Positions 22,741-39,100 of a DNA stretch of 64,000 nucleotides are shown here, piece after piece. The first letter of the stretch is position 1. Each line of letters starts with the position of its first letter. The DNA comes from Paramacrobiotus metropolitanus. Taxonomy: Eukaryota; Tardigrada; Eutardigrada; Parachela; Macrobiotidae. The stretch lies in assembly GCF_019649055.1 (NCBI RefSeq), contig NW_026570423.1, positions 62,001 through 126,000 of the forward strand. Reading direction: 5' to 3'. The notes beneath the pieces are model-generated. The model was not told the DNA's origin and made no database searches. It saw nothing but the letters and a program-made list of their open reading frames with translations. A program made the position numbers and the translations under genes.

Positions 22741-25700
22741 ACAGAAAGGAAAAATAATACTTTTAATTTTTGAAAAATTTTACATTCTCAACTGGCATTA
22801 TAATTATGCAATAAATAAGTACTCATTTTCTTAAATAATTTGATAAACTGAAGAATTAATATGAATTTTACTGCGCACAGAAAAATGCTGCACGTTTGAA
22901 TATTATTTGATATCGCTCTAGGTGTTATGATGACTATTATCAGTTACAAAATTCGTAACTTATTCTTTCAAGAAAATGTTTTAAAAAACTAAGACAATGC
23001 TCAACCAATGATTTTATTATAAAAAAACTTTTATGAAATATAGCGATAACTTGGTAATAATTATAACATACACTAATAATGTTTATTATCTTTAATTTAC
23101 TAAATTATGTTACTTAATTATGTTAGGTTACTTAACTAAGTTTATTTTTTTAAATTAATATTTACGACACAGGCTATAATTTAAAATAAATCTCGGAAAA
23201 AATGATTGGTTACAAATTTTCTTCAAAAAGGCAAAAACACGCTGCCACCGTCGTTCACCGGGTTTATGGGTTATACCAATAGAAGTATATATACCGGCGA
23301 AAGAATTGTCTGCCGCGGTTTTGCAACACTAACCACCTTTTCCACTACATGCGGTGAATCCAAAAAAAGCCCCGCAGCGGAAGCGCAGAGTGCAGCGGAA
23401 GTGGTGCTGCGTGTTTGGCGGGAGAGGATGGGATACAATCATAAAACGCTGGTGAGTAAATCCGCGGATTTTTTCCCACCGCAATGTTTAGCCCCTTTTA
23501 ACCTGGCTCTTGCCACACTCACACACACTCCACAAATACACTGACAGGTTTTTCTCTGGATCAACGAGCGTTCACCGCTGCGGCCGGAAGCCGGTAATGG
23601 GCTGTGTCGGCGTTCGGCGTATTATATGCAACGGTAACCGAAGACATATACGGCCAATATATACGGTTCTGTCCGTAATATCTCTAAAAACGGCTCTGGT
23701 TTAAATATATGAATTGAACTGGTTATGAACTTCCCTTTTACAGATTTTTCGATTAAATATTTTTAAATATTAACTTTTCTGTATTTTTTTACATATTTGT
23801 TTGAAAAATTAAACAAAATTAGCGGACAAGTTCTTATAAGTTGAAATTTTGTTTGTCCCGACAAATTTTGAAATAATTTCTAATTTTCTATGGAAAATTA
23901 ACAGCAACCCAATTCAGTAATTCTTTAGTCCAATCCATCATTTGCCATGATAATGCTATCTAAAATGGAAGGTATCGTAGTGAAGTGGCAAAATGAAGCC
24001 AGACTTCCAGCGAACACAAGATGAAATAATAACAAACAACCAGATATCAAATTTTCTAGTCTTTTTAACAGTTTTTATACTGCTTGATTCAGCATAAAAA
24101 AATTGAAAAAAGAACGTAATAAATCCTAAAAACCGATAATGGGACCCCGGCACTCACCGGTACCGCTTCTTAAACGTCCAAATTAAGCAGCATTGCTCGC
24201 AGATAAAGGTTACTGATTTTCCACTTCGTTATACTCTATATATAAATAAAATATGAGAAATATTCCACAAAATTTGGAAAATAATCTTGATAATAAAACG
24301 CGTCCCGAAAAAATATTTTGCCAAACTTTCGATTTGATCCGAAAGAGCAGACCGCACACTCACTAGCCACACACTGCACTGTGACCTTTGGCAACATCCT
24401 CAACAGCAGCCTCAATTAGCGTAAAACGCCGGCTACACGAATATAATATACATTCGCAAGGTGTTAATCCCGCCGTGTTCCTCCGCTGCGCTCTGCCGGA
24501 AATGGTCAGCTAAACGCCGCTAATCAGCACACTGATGATTACAACCCATACCGGCTTTTAGCGGCTAAATATTCGCACTGGTTAAATCTCTGGATTAACT
24601 CCGAGGGATCTGTAACGTGCTGTGCATATGTGTGAGTGTGTAGTACAAATGTCTTAGTCATCGCGTGGGCTGCGGCGTGAATACTGCCAGCCGATGATTA
24701 GGCTGCTGTGCGCATGCTCAGCGTCCATCAGGCAAATTAGTGGCCGTATTACGTGGGCGGCTGTGTGTATGTGTGCACTCCCTCCCGCTTTTGATATTCT
24801 TCCCTTTTGTGCGGATGGGAAGAGTGGATAAGAGGGAGGAGACTAAGCTGGCACTACTGCCCTCATTTTTATACCCCGGGATCAGGCCGAGATTAGGGGA
24901 ATGAGAAAGGTCACTATTTTACTCTTATAACAAAAATAAACGTCACTGCAAAATGGACATTTTTCGATTTATTTTTAAATTTAAAACAATTTTAAAAGAA
25001 TTTTAAGCGCATATAAAAAATGTAAACGAGTGACATTACGTTTAACTCTCGTATTAAAAAACTAATAATTAGAGAACGCCTTTTAAATTATTTTGACATT
25101 ATTACAACAATTTAAAAATGGCACAATAAAGCCGAATGTCTTTGCAAACAATATTATGTAATATAAAAAATCTCAATGCAAAAACGACCATTTCTGATAT
25201 ATGTAAATTAAAAAATTTTAAGCCAACTTTTAAACACAGAAAAAAGAATACAAGTATAAACGATTAAAATTACCTGCAGACTGCAGTAATTCTTATAGAA
25301 AATATTAAAACTAAGAACGTATTTTAAATTATTTTGATTTTCCAAAAAAAAACTTAACTTCGTAAAACTGGCTTAACCACAAAACACTAGTAGGTTAAAC
25401 AGGCAAATCGAATCAAAAAATAAAGAAATAAAACATTACTTGTGATTTCTAAACTCAAACAATCGGCATCAACATTCATCCATCAAAATTACAAAAGATT
25501 TCAAGTTCAAGCGCAAACAACGTGCTAAACTCCCTAAAAATATTTTAAATTAACTCAATTTTTATTTATCAACCGATCAAACGGAAAACCCCGGCGCTTA
25601 TAAATACCCCGTTTTTTAATCACAGACAGGAGCCGCGGTACTTATTATTAACTCGCGATTAGGGCAATCGTGCGTTGCGCAAAAAGATAAACAACCCCGT

Positions 25701-28700
25701 CCGCAATGCGTCATCGGGGAATAAAATAAAACACTCCACCGTCATGGCGAATAATAATATTTCATACCGAAAAACCATCCGAATACTCCGCGCATCACAC
25801 ACGCCCCACTGCATTACCACAGACTGTGTCCCTTCGAATAACCGGTACACCAGCGTCGGACGGGGATGATCAGTATTTTCTCACATTGTGTCCCAGGAGG
25901 CCCGGCACAGGAAGCGCTTGATTATTCCAGCGACTCAACGCACACATACACAGTGCGCTCCTATGTCTTAAGGGATTCTAACCGCATTCCCGCGCTTTTC
26001 CATCATAGAACGCCGGCATTTGCATATTCTGTATTAAGAGATTCTTGACCTGTGTCAAGCTTTTATTTTAAAAACAACGCCGCCATATCCGAGCGTTATA
26101 TCTACATATGTGTGCACAGCAAATGAGCCGTTTCTAGATGATTTTCCCAAGATTGATAGTATGTGGGAATTTCGTTCCGCAAACGGATTTTCTAACAAGA
26201 AAATCAACAACAACCAAATTAATTTCTTTTCTGGAGTAGAAAAGCAACGAAATAACATAAAATAATGACCGGTCGTAATATTAATAAAAGAAGATAAGTA
26301 ATAAAAATAAAATACAGTAACAACAAGGTAAAAAAATTCTTTCCACCTATTGCATGTATGAAAAATATCATTAGTATTTTGTTATTAGTCAGTTAAGCGT
26401 CGAAGCATTTAAATAATTTGCTAAATAAAACTACTGCCGCACTAATTCCGTAATAAGATTCATTTCCCCAAGTTACCGATTATAATAAAATCATCAAAAA
26501 TATACAGCAGTGCCTGCAATGGCAACGTTATAAACACAAATGACAGAATAAAAAAACGTGTAGTTAAAAAGGACAGATATTCAGCGCAGGAATCGCGGCA
26601 TTTTAATTTAATAAGACTAGACTAAGCAGTTAAACGCAACGTCGATTGGACGAATTTAGCCGTCGGTTCGGAAGAATAAGTAGCAGAGTTTTATCGTGCA
26701 TAAAGAGAAAAGAGCGTAATATTGATCATAACCGGCACGGAAGGCAGGGCGCCCGGGAGTCTTAGCATTTCTAATAAAGCCAGTCAAGCAGGAATCACGC
26801 AGTCCGCCGCAATTTCCATATATAAATACCGGCTTCCTTGTTTACCCATCTTATAATTCATCGGGATCGTCTGACGGATATATGCGCTGCTCATTGATTG
26901 GAACAGCCTTTTTTTGCGAAATTTTCTCGATCCGTTTTATTATTTACTTTCTGATTTTTTCCGTGATTTATGTTTTTAAATTCTTTAAAGTTTTGACCTT
27001 GTTCTCTTAAAAAACAAAAATCAGGAGCATCCTGTTTTCAAGCACAATTCTACAAAATAATTTCTTTATGTACATTACTTTAAAATTAGGGGAAATGTTT
27101 TACAAAATTTGTAAGCAAAAATGATTTCTTAAATAAAAATAAATAGCAGATTCTCACGTAATTACGGTTTACACGATTATACCAACGATTAATTAAACTG
27201 CTATTTATTCTAAAATTCTGGAACAGCTGTTGCGCAATATGGTGTGTAAAAGGGAACATGTGGTGCTCGAAAAAAATAAAGAAAAGTGGTAAAGCAGCTG
27301 TGGTGCACGGGGATGGATTGGCTGTAATCAATAAGGACATATGTCAACATGGTGTTATTGGATTGGCAAAAAAATCCAATATACACACGGGCGACGATGG
27401 GACCGCGCAGTGTGCCGGCAGCAGCACTCGCCGGCGCGCCGGTCGCCTCAACATCAACAATTACAACGCTCCACATCTTGCGGCTATTTTCCCCATTAAT
27501 TTATCATCCCTGCCAATCATTCGCCGTCAGGACAGCTTTAATCATTACGTACAACACTTTTTTTGCGCCTTCCACAGGGACCGCGGCACACATCTCCAGA
27601 TAATAAAATCACCAGTCATATATGCCGTGTTTTTGGATTAACGCTTAATCGACTAATTTCCATTTTTCATTAATTTTGTTATTTATTACCGAACAATTAA
27701 TTTATTTATTTATATTTTTCAAACCAAACGGCAAAGAATACTGCTTTAATTTTTGTGTTATTGCTAAATCAGTTTTTAGTCTACTTTCCATTTTTTAAGA
27801 ATTTTATAATTTATTGCAGAATATTTACGAAATTTATTGGCATTCTTGTATTTTTCGTTTTTCATTTTGAAACTTATTGCCGAACCCTTATTTAATTTAT
27901 TTGTATTTATTAGATCAAACTGCAAAGAATTGTCGCTGTAATTGTTGTTTTAATTGCTAATCCATTTTTGGTATCATTCCTGTTTTTCCATAATTTTGTC
28001 ATTTATTGACAAATTTATTTTTTTGTATTATTTGCAAATTTATATAAATATATTTAGAAAATTGTGGATCATTTGGAAATAAATTTTATTTTGTGGATAT
28101 ATCATAGCGTACGAGATGCACGATACACAAAGCACAGAGTTGACGGATGGACAAATTTGAATGAAGAATGACAGCAATGAAATCACGCCGTTGTGGATGG
28201 CTGTGCGGCCACGCGTGATGGCCTTAATTCCCGGCTTCTCATTTTCTTCAGCCTCAGCAATCTTCCCTGCTTTCAGCAGTATTTTAAAAATAATATTATT
28301 TACCATACGTTCAACGAAAATGCAAATATCGTTACAAATAAATATAAATAAATTGAAATTTTGATTAACACCATTTTAGAGCCGGGAAAATTACTGAAAA
28401 AATCAGGATTGAATTCGTACAAAAATTAATGTTTTTTAAAAAAATGTTTTTAAGAATTTCGAAGTTTTGTAAGACATTTTGTTTCGGAAACAATTTTGTT
28501 CGAATACAGCAACGAATGTTATGCAATGGTAAACAATAATTCCGTAATTTCCTGAAATTACACAATATTCTAAAAAAGTATTTAACGGATCAAATAGCGC
28601 ATATAAATAAGTAAATATAATCAGCCATACACGGGCGCAAAATTTTCCCATCATCTCCCACTTCCGGTGGAATGTGGGAAAAAGTGTTAACCGGCCTATT

Positions 28701-31700
28701 GTTAACCGGTTTTTGTCGCGGACACAACGGCCTAGGATAACAGTTTGTTTGCCGCGTATTTAGCTCTTTATACCACTCGACAGTGCGGCAAATATTTGTT
28801 TTTAATACTTGGCGTGATTAGTGTTCTACTTTCCCATTCCTATGGAAATCCCAGCGCACACGCTGGTCCTGCCTCATTGGGATTGAATAAATAAATGACA
28901 CTTGATGACTGCATACACACTACTGGCTTCTCTGCACAAGTAGTCTATATACAACCGGCAGAGAAAATTTCAGCCTTTTTTATTTACTCCCATCCAGCGT
29001 AAATCTGATAAGCGAGAGCAGAAACCACACAAAAACCTATTGACAACGATTCTACTCCGACATTGGACAATTATAAGAAAACATTTCTGACATCTTTATT
29101 CTATATATTCAGCGTTAGTGGACATATGGCGACACTTTTTCCCGGTAAAGAAAACTTTACATCTTTATTTTGCGATATTAATTTAATTTAAGTCGTGCAA
29201 TAAATCTATCTGAACTAAAATCTGTCTTTTCGAAGTCCCCAAAAAAGTAACGCTGTACGTTAACCATTCCATACTTCAAAAATATAACAAAAATATTTTT
29301 CGCCAAAATAAAATTTATTCGCACATTTTTATGAGTTTTTGTATTATTTTTCTCTATTGGTTTTTCTGTTTTTTTAAATTTGTTATTTAAAATTTCCGAA
29401 TAAGTAACGCTGTATTAATAGTTATACAATTTAACAAATAGCAAAAATTAATTTTTTCGTACAATTTTTATGGCTGTTTATTACTTCTAAGTGTTTTGAG
29501 TATTCTAAATAAATTTCATTTTATTTTAAATGCGGTTAAGTATTATTTACTGAACTAGCACGATTTTCACGCGTTTTCTTAATAAATGCCTTTTCGCTCA
29601 TTTAAGTGGAATTTGTTTGCCGGCGTGCGTCGAAACGGGAATTTTTCCGGAGCCCGGCATGCGCCGCGCGTAACGCAAAGGGGAAAACATTTAGCCATGA
29701 TTTAACGCTCTGGCTTCCGGCGCATTTGAGGAGATGTTTTAAATAAAAAGTCGATAAGAAGCAAAAGCCATTTGCAACGCTGGGTGTCCCCTCGGCACCG
29801 GCGCTGGGCCTATATATACGTACACAGTATGTATATTTATATGCGCATCGACCACCACCAACCGCCGACCGGCTATTCAATTCAACGGGCAAATATTGAA
29901 CTGCAGCCATCGCCATCTTATCGGCAAAACATTATCATTGATTTTTGCTGTTCCCGCGCGATGGTAATTATTCCACCGATTCAAGTGCACATCCCAGTAC
30001 AATAAAACATTACTCCGAAAATTGTTGGTTAACCACTTGGCGCCACTCAGTGACAGAAAAATCCCTAATTAAGATTTTTTCTTACTGAAAAAAATTTATT
30101 ATTAAGCAAATATATTGCCATCAAAACTGCGCGGGCAACGCAAAAAATGTGATATAATATATTTTCAACTTTTCCTGATTTTCGATCATTTTGTACTTAA
30201 TAATTATTTACGCGAATATTCTTCGTTTAAACTTGATGTATTTATAATAATAATAAAAATAATTAAAATCGTTATTTAAATTTACAACAGGTTCAGAATG
30301 CGTAAACCGCAACAAAAAATGAATTAAATTCTTTTTCAGGTATTTTACATTACTGTTTTTAATTAAAATCGTGAAAATGATTAAAGTATAAATACTTTTG
30401 CCCTGTAAATTCAGTTAAATAGCTTAATTTTAATGTGGGTTTTCACGATGCTACTTTTACAGGAAATTCGGTATTTTACTGGAATAGCGCGCCTATATAC
30501 GAGTAAAAACGAAGAAATATGACATTAATTGTGCACGCACCTCCGACACTGATTAACTCATCACGACATATCCCGCGTGCATATATGCAGCAAATGCCGG
30601 AAACAGTCTTCCGATTGAACACCACCGATTAATCCACCCACTCACAATCCCAACCGGCAAATGTCTCGCGTCATCACACGCACCGCATGATTAATAATAA
30701 TCCCCGTGCAACTGATGCCGGCAAAGACAAAACATGGAGTAAATATATTTTTGAAGAAAAACTTTACTAGGAGCAGGACACAGATGTACATTAATGCAGA
30801 AAGCCGTTGTGGGAAACGTTTTCCCTGAAAACCACTTGGTTGCGGTTGAAGATGATCGTGAAGGGGTTCGGCAGGAAAGACGTGTGTGCGGAGCGGGAAT
30901 GTTGCAATCAGTAAAGGGGCGGGGCAGGCCGCACTGGCGGTTGCCGGAATCCAACCGCGGATGAGTGGGCGGTAACCTTTTCTGCAACTTTCAATACATC
31001 GCGACAACGATCTTAATCGGCAATTTTTTTGGAAGCGGTATACGTCTTTTTTTGTACAAATTAATTTGCTTCTTTACGGCACATCACCTAATGTATATTT
31101 TGCAACAAACAAAATAAACGAAATTTGTAGAAAAAAGCACTTATCGGTCGACCAGTGCAAAAGTATTTATTGATTGCTAAAATAACAAAATTCTGGTGCT
31201 TTGAAGGAGGAGTTTCGTAAACAATTTTGCCAATGAATTTGAATGTTTATTTTGACTTTAATGTTTAGTGGGTTAGTATTTTTACAGTATGTAATATTTA
31301 CTTCTATTTATAGGGAACTTATATTTTTTTTGTAAACTTATGTGTTTGTTGTTTTACACGAATTATTTTTTTCGATGGAGAATACCGCAGCAGTTTATTT
31401 GCCGTGGAAAATCGATTTAACGTGGTTTATGGAAGCGATATCTAAACCGCAGCTAACTGTTGATCCACTTTTTTCTCCGTGCTGTTAAAAATCGGGGAGG
31501 AAAAAGCTCCGATGACCCAGAGCGAGAAGAAAAGAGAGAGTGAGTGAGTGAACGGCGAGAAATATGAGCCAACGGAAGCATTGTATGAAAACGCCGCGAT
31601 GCCGGCAATACTATGCATTTGCGCCGGTTTTCCCGCAAAACGATGCCCCATGTTCATTAACCTTGGGTCAACAAGTTGATTCAACTAACACCATCCAGTA

Positions 31701-32830
31701 CACCCCATTGCCAGTTCTGACTCGGGTATCCCGTTTTCTGACTGTATTTTTATCCCGATCGCACGACTCCCACTTTACCGACTTCGGAAAAATGCCAATT
31801 TTACCAACGCGACAAAGCCCCACCCGGCTCGTTTTAGCCGGCAATTATCGGTAAGGCGTGGATCCGTCCGTGACCTTTCGGGTAAATAATTACAGATGGT
31901 GAAAATTAACACGCTTCTCATTGGCTCATTTTATCGTGCGCAGCTTTTAACGACAATCTTGATAACGTCGTAGACGACAGCGTTGCGCAAGCGGATGCAT
32001 TAAACAATGGAAGGTTAAAGCCGGTTGCGTCATGCACGGAGTTTCTTTTGTGCAGCAGAAAACCGGCCAGACAGCTTGCGCAATGCGATATTTCTGAACA
32101 AAAGTATATGTATCCGGCTGTTTCGAAACAAAGCAAAATATATCCGATTGCGCAACACTGTCTGGTTCCTCAAATTTACAAAGAAAAATAAAAACCAGCG
32201 ACCAATCGTACTACACCGTCAACCGCGGCTTTTTAAGTGCACTTTTGATGACAGCGTCGTTGCGCTTGACTGGACAACGTACACACTGAGTATATTACAC
32301 AGTACACACACGTCTGTACATGTAGACGCGTCCTGAACAATTCCCGGCACACATTGACACACATGTTGGCATTCAAACAGCAACCGTCAAACAGCTGGGA
32401 CCACGGCTGGCGTGCCGCGCGCAGGAACGGGAACAACGTGCAGAATTGTTGTTGTAACGGGGAATTAGCGGATACACAGAGATGTATAGGCAGGGAGAGA
32501 GTGGTTTAACCCTTTATACAAACCAGGCCTGGCTTCTGCCAGTCAACGCGGGTAATCCAATCAACGGGCGTGTGGACTGTTTTCATTATGAACTGGATTT
32601 TTTCTCCTTAACGTATTCTTTACGCTATAATCCGTGTGTGTGCGTGGAGGCTTTTGTGGATTTGAAAGGAGAATGACAATGGGCTGAGCCAATAGAAAAT
32701 GTCAACGGTTGGATTGCTTTAGCGAGCAGTGCATGTAAACGTTAGCATACTGTTCCGTTAAAAATTAAATTACACTGGCTTCTCTCTATCGCAACCAAGA
32801 AGGAATTTAAACAGTTATGCTGACTGTTCT
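22741..32830. other. 10-kb gene-poor AT-rich interval upstream of neurexin
   Basis: No frame here shows a recognisable domain. It probably holds neurexin 5' UTR exons, promoter and regulatory DNA. GC-richer patches lie near 23.2-23.7, 24.4-24.9, 27.25-27.65, 29.6-30.0, 30.5-31.0 and 31.45-32.5 kb. Frames of 120-130 codons in some (27258-27641 +, 30642-31007 -) look like chance. Confidence 0.4.
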
Positions 32831-32973
32831 TTATACCAACATTTATTAATAATCGCATTAAATTAAAATCTTGTTTACTAATCTGGTTTTGTTTGTTTTT
32901 TTAAATATAAATATTACTCGCAACAACAATTAACCACATTTTCCAGAATTTTTTGGCATTTCCGAAATAAAAA

Positions 32974-34572
<1,599 letters not shown>

Positions 34573-35079
34573 GTTTTTAAGCGTCACACAGAATTAACAC
34601 GCGTGTACCAAGACGCTAATATCCGTATACGAATTTGCAGTTGTCGATGGAGATCTCGCGAAACTTGACCTTTAGGTTCTTCGAGGAAAAAGCGAGTTGT
34701 ATCGTATAATTGGAAAAAAATCACTGCCGCTGCCGCATACGTCTCGCTATAATCGAATGCGCGATGGTACTAACAAAACTGTATTTTTTTGCGGATTGTT
34801 TTATTTCTGCACGATATGGGTTTCAGTTCTTCATCTGAATAAAACAGTAATAAATCCTTTCCATGAAATCACAATTACAGTAATTATTTTTGGCATTAAT
34901 TTCAAGTGCTTCTGTATTTGGATCGGAAGGTGCAGGATGTTGAGGAAAGGTCACCTAGCAATTACGCATATATTTTCAGCAACAGACGTCAAAAATTAAA
35001 ATTTTCAGCAGTAATTACGTAGCATTTAAGCAACGTTTTATTGGAAAGAGAAAATTAATCTTGTCACAGAATATTCACG

Positions 35080-35316
35080 ATGCCTTCGCCATGCAACTGT
35101 CACTCTGAGAACCTCACCAACATCAGCCAGAAATGCCGGAAAAAAGAGCAAGAACTGGAAGCCCTCGACAACGTCATCCATTCTCTACAGCATAAACTCA
35201 ACGAACTGCAGACACAGAACAGCACCGAAACGCGGGAAATTGCCATTTTACGCAAGGATTTAGCCGCGCTGGAAGCTGAGGAAAAAGAACTCCGCAGTTT
35301 ATTGAATGTACACTAA
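35080..35316 (+). CDS. Small coiled-coil protein, 78 aa, single exon
   Basis: ATG at 35080, TAA at 35314-35316. A short Cys-containing start (PCNCHSE) is followed from about residue 17 by continuous heptads with Leu at core positions (ALDNVIHSLQHKLNELQ, IAILRKDLAALEAEEKELRS). No basic region precedes the zipper and I see no family match. It lies head-to-head with RSPH1, about 500 bp between the two starts, so the pair may share a promoter and a ciliary role; this is inference. The stop falls at the edge of the tandem repeat. Confidence 0.55.
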   Translation: MPSPCNCHSENLTNISQKCRKKEQELEALDNVIHSLQHKLNELQTQNSTETREIAILRKDLAALEAEEKELRSLLNVH

Positions 35317-35800
35317 ACTCTGCAATTTATTCATTGGTAATCATTTGATGTAAACTGGTCTCCGAAATTATTGATATTTATTTAAATTAAAATTGACTCC
35401 CCAATCTATTAATACTCATTCAACCTAAAAACATAATCTGAACTCTGATATTAATTGCTTGATATTAATTTAATTTATACTGAACTCCGCCATGATATTA
35501 ATTTACCGTAAAAATAATTCTGCAATTTCTTGATATTAATTTATCGTAAAACTTAACTTCGTAATTTATTGATATTTATTTAACTTTAATTTATTGATAT
35601 TTATTTAACTTTAATTATGTTAATATAATATAAAGTATAAACTGAACTCTGCAGTTAATTGATATTAATAATTTAATTAAAACTGAACTCCACATTGTTT
35701 TGGTATTATTGTACATAATACAAACTGATATCCGCAATTTATTGATATTTATTCAACGTAAACAAAACTCGGCAATTTATTGCACCAAATTAACTGAATC
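35310..35800. repeat. Degenerate tandem repeat, about 11 units of roughly 40 bp
   Basis: Units share a core like CTGAACTCTGCAATTTATTG followed by ATATTTATTTAACGTAAA, diverged and of unequal length. On the minus strand each unit supplies one or two AATAAA hexamers. The array lies between two convergent stops (35316 and 36003). Confidence 0.75.
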
Positions 35801-36002
35801 CCAAAATCTCCCCGCCACCATAGAATTATTTGGTTTGAACGGAAATCTTCACCATCACTGTGTGCTCAAAAATTAACAAAAGTATCTAACAATTCGAGGT
35901 ATTTTGCTCAGCCACAATTTGGTTAACAAAAACAAATCTGTCAGTATTAAAATACAAAAATAATCTGTGCTTATTCCACGGAACGTTTAAATGAGAAACA
36001 AT

Positions 36003-36190
36003 TTACTGGCACTGCAGAATAAACGGACTACCGTTGACGTGGTCATCCCCGTATTTGACGATCAGCAGATATTCCCCGCGCTCCTTCAACTCATAGGTCA
36101 CCTCGTAAGTGGCTTGACCTTTATACGTCATCTTCACTTCGTGCGCGTTGAGGATTTTCCCGTACACGCCCACCAGCAGCACGTTGTAGC
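36003..36190 (-). CDS. FLN: Filamin exon 9: terminal Ig repeat R5
   Basis: [40 protein letters not shown] and [10 protein letters not shown], stop 36003-36005. A C-terminal repeat of this kind mediates filamin dimerisation. Confidence 0.93.
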
Positions 36191-39100
36191 CTGTGGAAGA
36201 TATCAAATTTAACAAAACGGCTAAATCTTCGGAGCGTATAAACTTCTGAATTAATTATCTACAGGGAAAAAAAGTTATCGGGGAAAAACTGTGCAAAAAT
36301 AATGCGGGAAAACTTCCACCGATTGTACCATTAAATGTAAATAGTTTTCAAACCGCCATACGTTATCAAGAAAATAAAGAGCGTAAAAAAATGCGAAAAC
36401 AATTACGTATACGGATTGTGTCATTTAATTTTTTCGGGCGCGCTGCATGAGCAGCTAAATTAATATAAAATTAGAAAAAGGAAAAAAATCCCATACAATT
36501 ATGTAATACTAACATCAACACAGTACAGGCATAGGATTGTTTCATGTTGTTGGTTGTATTCATCAGAATATAAAATGTAAAATATGTACTTAGCGAATTC
36601 ACATGTCGGATACGGACCGTACGCGTATCAAAACGAGAGAATCGTAGTGCGAAGGGTTAGACTCAAGATCGTTCAATGGAAATTTTGGGAAATCCGCTTT
36701 AATTAACAGTCGTTTTAAATTCCTGTTTTAAAGATCCCATAATTTTTTAAAGAAGTTAAATTAATCGATCGGAGAGGTGTTTATAATAATATCAGGAAAA
36801 ACGCAAAATAGGAACATCCATGCGTTGGCGACGAACACAAAAAGTTATTACTGTTCTTAAGTAATTATTATTATTATTTTTCCTTTACTTAGCAGAATCA
36901 AGAAATATGTACAGTATCGTTAAAAATTAAAAAAAAATGTATATATCCAGAACGCTTAAATAAAAAGATAAAAAATATGCAAGTAAACAAACTTATATCA
37001 ATACAAAAGAAATGATAAAATTTTGTACAATAGTCTTAATTGAATGTAGCGGAGTAAATCTCCGGGAAAATGGAATAACTATTAAAAATCGTTCAACTTA
37101 CCGGCCGCGTCAGCGCGGACCGTGAAGGTGTTGACCTGGTTGACGCGGGCCCGCTGCACGCCCTCCCCCACCAGCACCACCTTGGAGGCGTCGCCCTGCG
37201 CCAACTCCAGCGCCGCCATGGCGCTCGGCACCCCGTTCAGCACGCTGCTTGTACTGCTTCCGAGAATGCTCTCCGTGCACACACTGGACACCGTCTCGCG
37301 CACCAGCCGCGTCTCGCGCCGGATAATCGTCGTCCCGTCGCCGGACATCTCCTCCGAGACGGAATAATCCTCGGTTTTCTGGCCACCGGCCAATCCGTTA
37401 CTGTTCTTCAGCAGAGAATAATTTCCGGATGGATTTCCGGCGGTGATAATCAGGGGCTGACCGCGGACCGGCAGACCGTCCAGCGACATGCTCAGCGTAT
37501 GCGGTCCTGCACCAAACATTATTTAAAAAAAACATTCAGTAAACACCATCCTTATTTTGAATAAATTGTAAAAAAATTTTGACCGGTTTTTGAGGTTGAA
37601 TTAACATTCCGTACGAAAATCAAACTGAAATTATACTGTTAAAATGCCAGTTTATTTCTTAAATTGTACTGTCAAATTATTTTTACATGGTTAAATATTG
37701 TATTGTTAAATTATTATGTAGTTGATTTATATGCTAGTATTTTTTGACATAAAAATTTTTTCATTATCACAATCCGTATTAAACCTTATTATTATTAATA
37801 GATTTTATTAACACGATTAGTCAAGAAAAGGATCACAAGAAGGTGCGCGTTTAGAAAAATTCCACTATTCATTTTTGTGAGCTCTATTTACTCATTCAAA
37901 AAATTTAACGAACTAGTCAATGCGAAATCACTACAGCGAAATCTCATATAAACGATGACGACAAATCAAGAAGCGGCCATTTGCACACAGCCATTACACT
38001 ACGAATTTGTCCAAATCTATCAGCGCTTTTCCACACGATTCACACCGCAAATTTCCATATCTCGCAATCCCATTAATAATACGATAATTAAAACAATTAA
38101 GTCGTCGTTTCGCACACACACATACACAGTCACACACACACACTGAAATGCACGCTGATGCAGCAGCATGGATTCGTTGAGAGAAATAAAAAAATCCGTT
38201 CTAATTTTTTAAAGAGAAATGCGATTTACACTAAAATATGCAACTGGGGAACTTATTCGTCTCGGCAATTTCACATCGTACGATACGAGGAAACGCTTAC
38301 CTTCTTCAAATACACTGCAGGAGACGTTATACAATCCCGGGCTCTTTTCCGATACCAGCGCTTCACCGGAAATTCCACTGGGCGAATGAATGAACACCTT
38401 CAGCGCGGCGCTATCCCCCACCGCCGCATCACGACAATCCACCAGAAATTCACTCAGCGTATTCAATGCCACATCTATACCGCATAAAAACCGCTCAGAG
38501 AATTTTATAAATTTAAAATAGATACAAATTTAAATAAAAGCTGCACCGCAGCACCGGCAACAATTTTAAAATAATGCAACAAAACTGGAAAAGAAAATAA
38601 AACTTTCTAAAAATATGGAAGGTTTTTAAAATTTTTTTTATGAGCATAAAACAAATATAACACACAAAACTGCACAGATTTTCGGAGAACGCACAACAAC
38701 AATAATTATCAGAAAACAGGCAGCACCATAGAAAACAAATTTGTTTATAAATTCAAAAACCAAATAAAACTTCAAAAGTCATCAAAAAGAATACAAAACA
38801 AGAACACAAATAAAAACTGCGCAGATTTCCTGAGAAACTGAGGGTAGCAGAGCAACAACAAGTTATCCGAAAGGAAGCATGCGATGTACAAACTGCCACT
38901 ACACTACAAATTGCTCACAAATCACAATTATAATGTACCTATACTGTTATACATCGTGAATGCTTGATTCTACAGTCACCTTCAATTATGGTTTTTAAAA
39001 ATACGTAGATAAAATATGTAAATATTACATGAGATAAAAATATTAAACTTTAAAAAATGGAATAAAGTTGTTAACAGTATAAAAAAAATATAAAACGCAC

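Noticed and set aside
27258-27641. 127-aa plus-strand frame as a gene
   Set aside because: No domain, no splice or poly(A) support; composition suggests chance in a GC-richer patch.
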